Positions 58,979-64,000 of a stretch of 64,000 nucleotides of DNA are shown piece by piece. Made by a program: the position numbers and the translations under genes. Source of the stretch: Punica granatum (lineage: Eukaryota; Streptophyta; Magnoliopsida; Myrtales; Lythraceae); contig NC_045132.1 of the NCBI RefSeq assembly GCF_007655135.1, forward strand, positions 7,006,001 to 7,070,000, written 5' to 3'. Below the pieces are notes generated by a model. That model worked only from the letters and a program-made list of their open reading frames with translations. It searched no databases and was not told the origin of the DNA. The first letter of the stretch is position 1. Each line of letters begins with the position of its first letter.

Positions 58979-60243
58979 AATGACCTAAGAATTTCTCTAC
59001 ATAGGGGATAGTAGAGAAGGAGTATTCATCCTTTATTACAAATCATAAGTCCCATCCGTAATAACATTTACAATTACGAATCAAAACAAATACCATAATG
59101 GGAATTACATATGTGATAGATCTGTAATGGAATACCCATTACACCCAACTAAAAATATCCTTAGTCGAGCAAATATTGTATAAGTATTACTCATTAACTT
59201 GGATGTGTAACAACCAATAAAAATACTTAAAAGTGAGAAAATGGCCCCACAATAGGCCCATATATTTCGACTTACAAGTATTTTGATTGGTTCTTACTCA
59301 TTCGAAATAGATGAGTAATGTCCATTGAATATTTTTTTCTCCTTAGTCTGAAATTGAGGGCGTTACATTGCCATGCTATAAAAATTAGAACATGTTTTGA
59401 AATGATTTTGAAAATTAAGTTGTCCTTTATTGGTAAGAGATTTTTAACTCATGAGAAAGCATGGCATAGTATTTTGAAATTAGAAAGGACTCTACTGTGG
59501 TGTCACTCGCCTATTGGCCCAAACCAAGAGGAGATTTAGGATTCGATTCTCAAATGCATGGATGAAAGGACTCATTACCCCCTAACTTCCTTTTTTTTTT
59601 TTTGCTTAGAAGGATAATTCATTCAAACTAAATAGCATATACTCAATGTGCCTATTTTCATCTCCTCTTCCTTTACAAAGACATCAGACGAGATAGAAGA
59701 GATGATGATAGTCCATTCAACTTATAAAAGGCAGCCCAATGTGCAAGATTATGGGCAATAAAGTTTTCAGCCCTAGGTATATACAGGGCGATCCACGATT
59801 AGAAAAAAAATAAGATCAACAAATATATTAGCAAAGATAGACTTCGAGCCTAAGGAAGGTTGGCTAAACGCAGAGTTTAGGCAGTCTAGGACATCCTTAG
59901 CATCCCAAAAAGAAGCAATTAGCTGATGTTCATACCTTGAGCACACTGGACAACATTGTGTGCAGCCTCTGCTTCCCCAAGAGTTGGGACCGTGGAGTAT
60001 GAGGAGAATGCCCAAGAAAAAATGATGTTGATCCTATTGTCTAAGCAGATAATTGTGGGGTTGAGCGATTATTGCAAATTGCCGCATTGAAAAACAAGGA
60101 TAATTGTTTAGAGTTGATATTTCGTGGCAGGATTTGGCTTGTTGTCTGGTGAAGCCAAGCCTCTTCATGTTCCACGAGCAGCTTGTAGATTGTTGTTATT
60201 GTTTGTCTAAGATTGTAGAATTGTGGCTGAAACCTCAACTTAC
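58979..60243. other. Intergenic, nothing recognised
   Basis: Frames at 59318-59539 (+), 59773-60015 (-) and 60041-60361 (-) have no domain. The last runs into the copia LTR. Confidence 0.4.
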
Positions 60244-60379
60244 TGTTAGAGGTAAATTGTATTGAAATATATAGAGCCTGTACATGATATGTTTTAGAAA
60301 AGAAATAAATACAATTAAATACAGCATCTATACAAGGAATTCTATTATTTGAAATTATCATTATTATTTCCTCTATTAC
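60244..60379 (-). repeat. Probable 3' LTR of the right-hand copia element
   Basis: The + strand begins TGTTAGAGG and ends CCTCTATTA, a decayed complementary end. On the - strand it follows the purine tract GTGGGGGAG, right after the RNase H frame. At about 136 bp it is unusually short. The pairing LTR is outside the window. Confidence 0.6.
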
Positions 60380-60386
60380 TCCCCCA

Positions 60387-60971
60387 CAAGCTTAACGGGG
60401 ACTCTGCCACGTGAAGCTTGGACCGCAGAATAGAAAAGCGTGCAGAAGATAGGCCCTTGGTAAGACCATCAGCAAGCTTATCATCAGAACCAATAAATTG
60501 AATATGAAGCTGGCCTCGCATGAATCGCTTTCGAACAAAGTGATAGTCTATCTCTATATGTTTTGTTCGGGCATGGAAGACAGGATTCGTCGTCAGGTAA
60601 ATGGCGGATATATTGTCACACCAAAGGGTCGGAGTCTGGTGCTGTGAAAAACCCAACTCCTGAAGCAGCGACTAAAGCCAAATTATCTCTGCAGTGGCAT
60701 TAGCTAGGCTTTTATATTCAGACTCGGTGCTGGAGCGAGCCACCGTGCGCTGTTTCTTCGAGCTCCAAGAAATCGGATTATACCCAAGGAAGATAATGAA
60801 GCCGCTAACAGACCGCCGATCATCGGGATTCCCAGCCCAGTCAGCATCAGAGTAACCATGAAGTGCCAAAAAAGAGCCTGGTCGAAAATGAAGTCCATAA
60901 GTGATAGTACCTTTGAGATACTGTCGAATTCTCTTTACTACAAGCCAGTGAGTCTCAGAGGGATTATGCAT
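60387..60971 (-). pseudogene. RNase H of the right-hand copia element
   Basis: From 60971 leftward: [35 protein letters not shown] (catalytic Asp), [12 protein letters not shown] (catalytic Glu). After a stop at 60672, WCDNISAIYL, RTKHIEIDYHFVR and LADGLTKGLS follow. It would degrade RNA in RNA-DNA hybrids. The in-frame stop and the frame change from RT make this copy non-functional. Confidence 0.85.
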
Positions 60972-60989
60972 GAACTGTCAGACCTGATT

Positions 60990-61873
60990 AACAGCATAAG
61001 CAATGTCTGGTCTAGTGAGTGACAAATATTGTAGACTGCCAACCACACTTCGGTAGAGTGAAGGATCTTCAAATGGGTGACCATCGTGAAGAGAAAGTAG
61101 GGAGCCAGCAGAAATTGGTGAACTAATGGGCTTGCACTCGAGCATGGATGTCTGGATAAGAATATCATGAATATACTTGGACTGAGTAAGGTAGAGTCTT
61201 GTAGAGTCTGACCTCTGGCTTCCATGCCTAAAAAGAAGTGGAGTGGACCAAGATCTTTCATAGAATATTCTTTGTGCAGATCTGCTAAGACAGACTGAAA
61301 AGGAGCTCTCGGGGTCCCGGTTAAGATGATGTCATCAACGTAAACCAAGAGGAATATAACATAAGTAGAATGACGGATGATGAAGAGAGAAGAATCAGCC
61401 TTCGAGTCACAAAATCCAAGTTTAAACGGGAAGTTGCTCAGACGTTGAAACCATGCACGCGGAGCTTGCTTAAAGCCATAAAGAGAACGTCGGAGACGAC
61501 ATACATGATGAGGCCGAGAGGGATCAGTAAACCCCAAAGGTTACGTCATATAGACTTCTTCAGAGAGGTGCCCATGAAGAAAAGCATTCTTCACATCAAG
61601 TTGTCGAACAGGCCACTGCAAGGAGACAACAATGGAAAGAATAGTGCGAATAGTAATAGGTTTGATTACCGGACTGAAAGTCTCCTCGTAATCGACACCT
61701 TCTCTTTGATTAAAACCCTTAGCCACAAAGCGTGCTTTGTAGCGGTCGGTCGTTTCATCTGCCTTCTGTTTGATCCGATACACCCACTTGCAGCCAACAA
61801 CAATCTGAGTAGAGGACGGTGGAACTAAATTCCAGGTGTTATTCTGAAGCAAAGCCTGATACTCTTCTTTCAT
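60990..61873 (-). pseudogene. Reverse transcriptase of the right-hand copia element
   Basis: From 61873: NNTWNLVPPSS, VGCKWVYRIKQKADE, YKARFVAKGFNQREGVDYEET, QLDVKNAFLHGHLSEEVYM (catalytic Asp). After a stop at 61541-61543: SLYGFKQAPRAWF and the intact catalytic box YVDD (LLVYVDDIILTG, about 61320-61350), then KDLGPLHFFLGME. The frame is lost around 61200. Catalytic residues are kept, but the frame is broken at least twice. Confidence 0.87.
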
Positions 61874-62121
61874 GGCAGCTCGCCATTGAGAATGCTTAAT
61901 TCATGAGCAAAGGAACGCGATTCCTGCAGAGTAGTTAAGACAGAAAAGGCTGTAGGATGTCAAGAGATAACAAAGCGTGGAGGTGGAAAAGATCCATCTT
62001 TAGCCCTTATCACTATTCTGTGGGTGTTCTGAGTTGGAGGCGGAACAAGAGGAGCACGTTCAGTCTCATCTGGTTCAGTAGTAGCCAAAGCATCCTCAGC
62101 AGAGTCAACAGGACCTGTGGA

Positions 62122-63300
62122 CTAAGTAATGACCTCAAGTGCAGCATCTGTCAGGGTGGTGGATGTGGATGGGAGGCTATGCAAGACATTAGGTGGGACG
62201 GGAATATGTGTAGTCTCAGAAGATGCAGGAAAAGAATTATTGATGTGGGAGGAGAATGTACCAGTAGCAGTTGCAGAGCTCGAGGATAGCCGACCAAGTT
62301 CCACTGAGATAGGCGCACCAGTTCTGAACGGGAAGGAGTGCTCATCAAAGACAACCTGAGGAGATATGAAGATACGACCAGTGGCAGGATTGAGACACCG
62401 ATATCCCTGATATTGTGAGGGATAGTCAAGGAAGACACGGGGTTGAGAGCGAGGTTCCAATTTGTAATGATTATAAGGGCGCAAATAAGGAAAACAAAGA
62501 CATCCAAATACCCGTAAATGATCAAAATGAGGTGGGTGACCAAACAAAAGTTCATTGGGAGATTGGAACTGTAAGGATTTGGTAGGCAATCGATTGATCA
62601 GATAGACAGCTGTTTCAAAGACATAATCCTAGTATTTGGAAAGAAGAGAAGAATGAAAAAGAAGAGAAAGGCCCATATCTACTATGTGACAGTGTTTACG
62701 TTCAACTAAGCCATTCTGTTGAGGCATATGAGGACATGAAATACGATGAAAAATTCCATTGTTTTGCAACTCTGCCTGAAAAGCAGTGGATAGGAATTCT
62801 TTGGCACCATCCGACTGAAAATATTTGATTTTATGTCCATAAAGATTTTCTACTTGAAGGCGAAAAGCACGAAAGATTTGTATGACTTCAGATCGAGATT
62901 TCATGATATAGAACCAGGAAAATTTACTATAATCATCAAGAAAGTGAATATAGTAGATATTTTCAGTATGAGATGTAATTGGTGCTGGTCCCCAGATGTC
63001 TGTGTGAACAAGTTCAAACAAGGAATTGCTCTTATGCAGAGTAGGAGGAAAAGAACAATTTATTAACTTTCCTTGTTGACATGTAGAACAAATTAATCCA
63101 ACATGATCATTATTTAATTTTAAGGAAGAACCTAAAGCTCGACGAACAATTGGAAAAGACGAGTGACTAAGACGCTGATGCCATAAATTACTTGAGGTAG
63201 AAGCAGAAAGAAAAACTTGAGGATGACCGGTGGGCCTGTCTCTTGAGTGGAAACAATAGAGTCCATCCTTAACTGGACCTCGCAAAAGCTCATGGTTGGT
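62122..63300 (-). pseudogene. Integrase of the right-hand copia element
   Basis: From 63285: WHQRLSHSSFPIVRRAL and CSTCQQGK (zinc finger), LVHTDIWGP (first catalytic Asp), FQSDGAKEFLS (second Asp) and PQQNGLVERKH (catalytic Glu). A TAG near 62626 sits where a Trp is expected before DYVFETAVYLINRLP. The C-terminal region (62122-62589) has FGHPPHFDHLRVFGCLCFPYL and VFLDYPSQYQGYRCL. The frame stops at 62122 before RT. Confidence 0.87.
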
Positions 63301-64000
63301 TCATTGATCCTTAACAATGAAACAATCAGGATGAAGTTCAAAAAAACAAGTATTATCTCGAGCAAATTTAGAGATAGATATGAGGTTTTTGGAAATATTA
63401 TGGGCATATAAAATATGGTTTAAGTGCAGAGGACGAGAGGAGTGTTTGATAGTGGAGGAGCCAGAGGCAAGTACGGGAAGAGATTTACCATCCCCAACAT
63501 AGATGTGATCGGAATGTGGTGTCTCATCATGAATGTTTAGGTTGGCAAGGTCAGAGGTGACATGATGTGTAGCACCCGAGTCCATGTACCAGTCGAGGTC
63601 ATGAATTCCCTGAGAGGAAGCTTCAGCAAGATTAGTCTGAACATTAGAAAAATAACTGAATTGACAAAATGGGGCAATGTGGCCAGGTTTGTTGCAATTC
63701 TGACACAGAACTGATGAAGAGGCCGGGCTGTAAGGTGAAGTCAAATTGGACTGGGCTCGGAATGGGCCGGGCCGAGAGGGCCCGAAAGATTGAAAGGCCG
63801 TGGGCTGAGAGAAAGAGCCGGACTGAGAGTGTCGCGGATCTCGGGTCGAGTGGGTCGAGTTGAATTGCTGACCCGAACGGCTCAGCCTGCCCGGACCTCC
63901 TGCGAAGAAATTAGGGTTAGAGTTTGTCATTCTCGTTCCAGAGTTCTGAAGATCAGAACTCCCTCTTAAGCCGCCATGTTCATTCCAGTAACCAGCAGGA
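63301..64000 (-). pseudogene. Gag C-terminus and protease of the right-hand copia element (partial)
   Basis: The frame is open from the right edge to a TGA at 63301-63303. It has a Ser/Gln/Arg-rich part with GPGRLSRSG, an intact zinc knuckle CX2CX4HX4C (CQNCNKPGHIAPFC, about 63665-63706), then the aspartic protease motif WYMDSGATHHVT (about 63568-63603) and HNISKNLISISKF. An upstream ATG at 63930 is internal; the sequence reads on without a stop to the window edge, so the true gag start is outside. Confidence 0.87.

Larger units (their letters stand above)
60244..64000 (-). mobile_element. Partial Ty1/copia LTR retrotransposon (Ale/Retrofit-like), cut by the window edge
   Basis: On the - strand, the order from the right edge is gag end with zinc knuckle, protease, integrase, RT, RNase H, then a short 3' LTR. 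The 5' LTR, primer site and most of gag lie beyond 64000. Frame 0 covers gag to integrase (with stops), frame 1 RT and frame 2 RNase H, so at least two frameshifts are present and the copy is dead. The very short LTR and motif style suggest the Ale/Retrofit lineage; that assignment is tentative. Confidence 0.88.

Overview
This is a nuclear plant window, most likely from a eudicot. The evidence is the intron-rich SABATH methyltransferase gene, the DUF4408/DUF761 protein gene, a degraded piece of the plastid gene ycf2, three families of plant LTR retrotransposons, and many tRNA-derived SINEs and MITEs. I could not identify the species from sequence alone. No bacterial-style operons, CRISPR arrays, rRNA genes or intact tRNA genes are visible.

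Only two host genes are well supported. The first is a four-exon SABATH-family carboxyl methyltransferase on the + strand (4290-7504, 375 codons after splicing). Its second intron is swollen by a MITE, two SINE copies and a tandem duplication, and a run of 52 G lies just after its stop codon. The second is a single-exon DUF4408/DUF761 membrane protein on the - strand (31761-32543). Everything else with coding character is transposon-derived or organelle-derived.

Layout: 0.6-0.95 kb holds the ycf2 fragment. 2.2-3.1 kb holds a SINE and small tandem duplications. 4.2-7.6 kb is the SABATH gene. 8.0-12.3 kb is AT-rich DNA with SINEs and a long hairpin. 12.8-14.4 kb is a CACTA-like non-autonomous element that carries a fragment of a plastid-type EF-Tu gene between arrays of a TGACAA-N4-TTGTCA palindrome. 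15.6 kb is a MITE. 21.28-26.62 kb is a complete but decayed Ty1/copia element on the - strand, with LTRs, PBS, PPT and a 5-bp target duplication. 28.8-29.6 kb is a Mutator-like non-autonomous element. 29.8-30.2 kb resembles a solo LTR. 31.8-32.5 kb is the DUF4408 gene. 38.15-56.18 kb is an 18-kb Tat/Ogre-type Ty3/gypsy element on the + strand. 57.9-59.0 kb holds two MITEs. 60.24 kb to the right edge is a second, partial Ty1/copia element on the - strand.

The Ogre-type element is the centrepiece. It has 3.1-kb LTRs that differ by only about 2 percent, a perfect GAGGT target duplication, a tRNA-Arg-type primer site, an extra ORF1 (DUF7745-like), gag, protease, a 206-bp GT-AG intron between protease and reverse transcriptase, RT-RNase H, a second RNase H, integrase, and a 0.8-kb 29/43-bp tandem array upstream of the 3' LTR. 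All seven nonsense codons that interrupt its reading frames can be explained by C-to-T or G-to-A changes. That is what decay of methylated DNA would produce in a young insertion.
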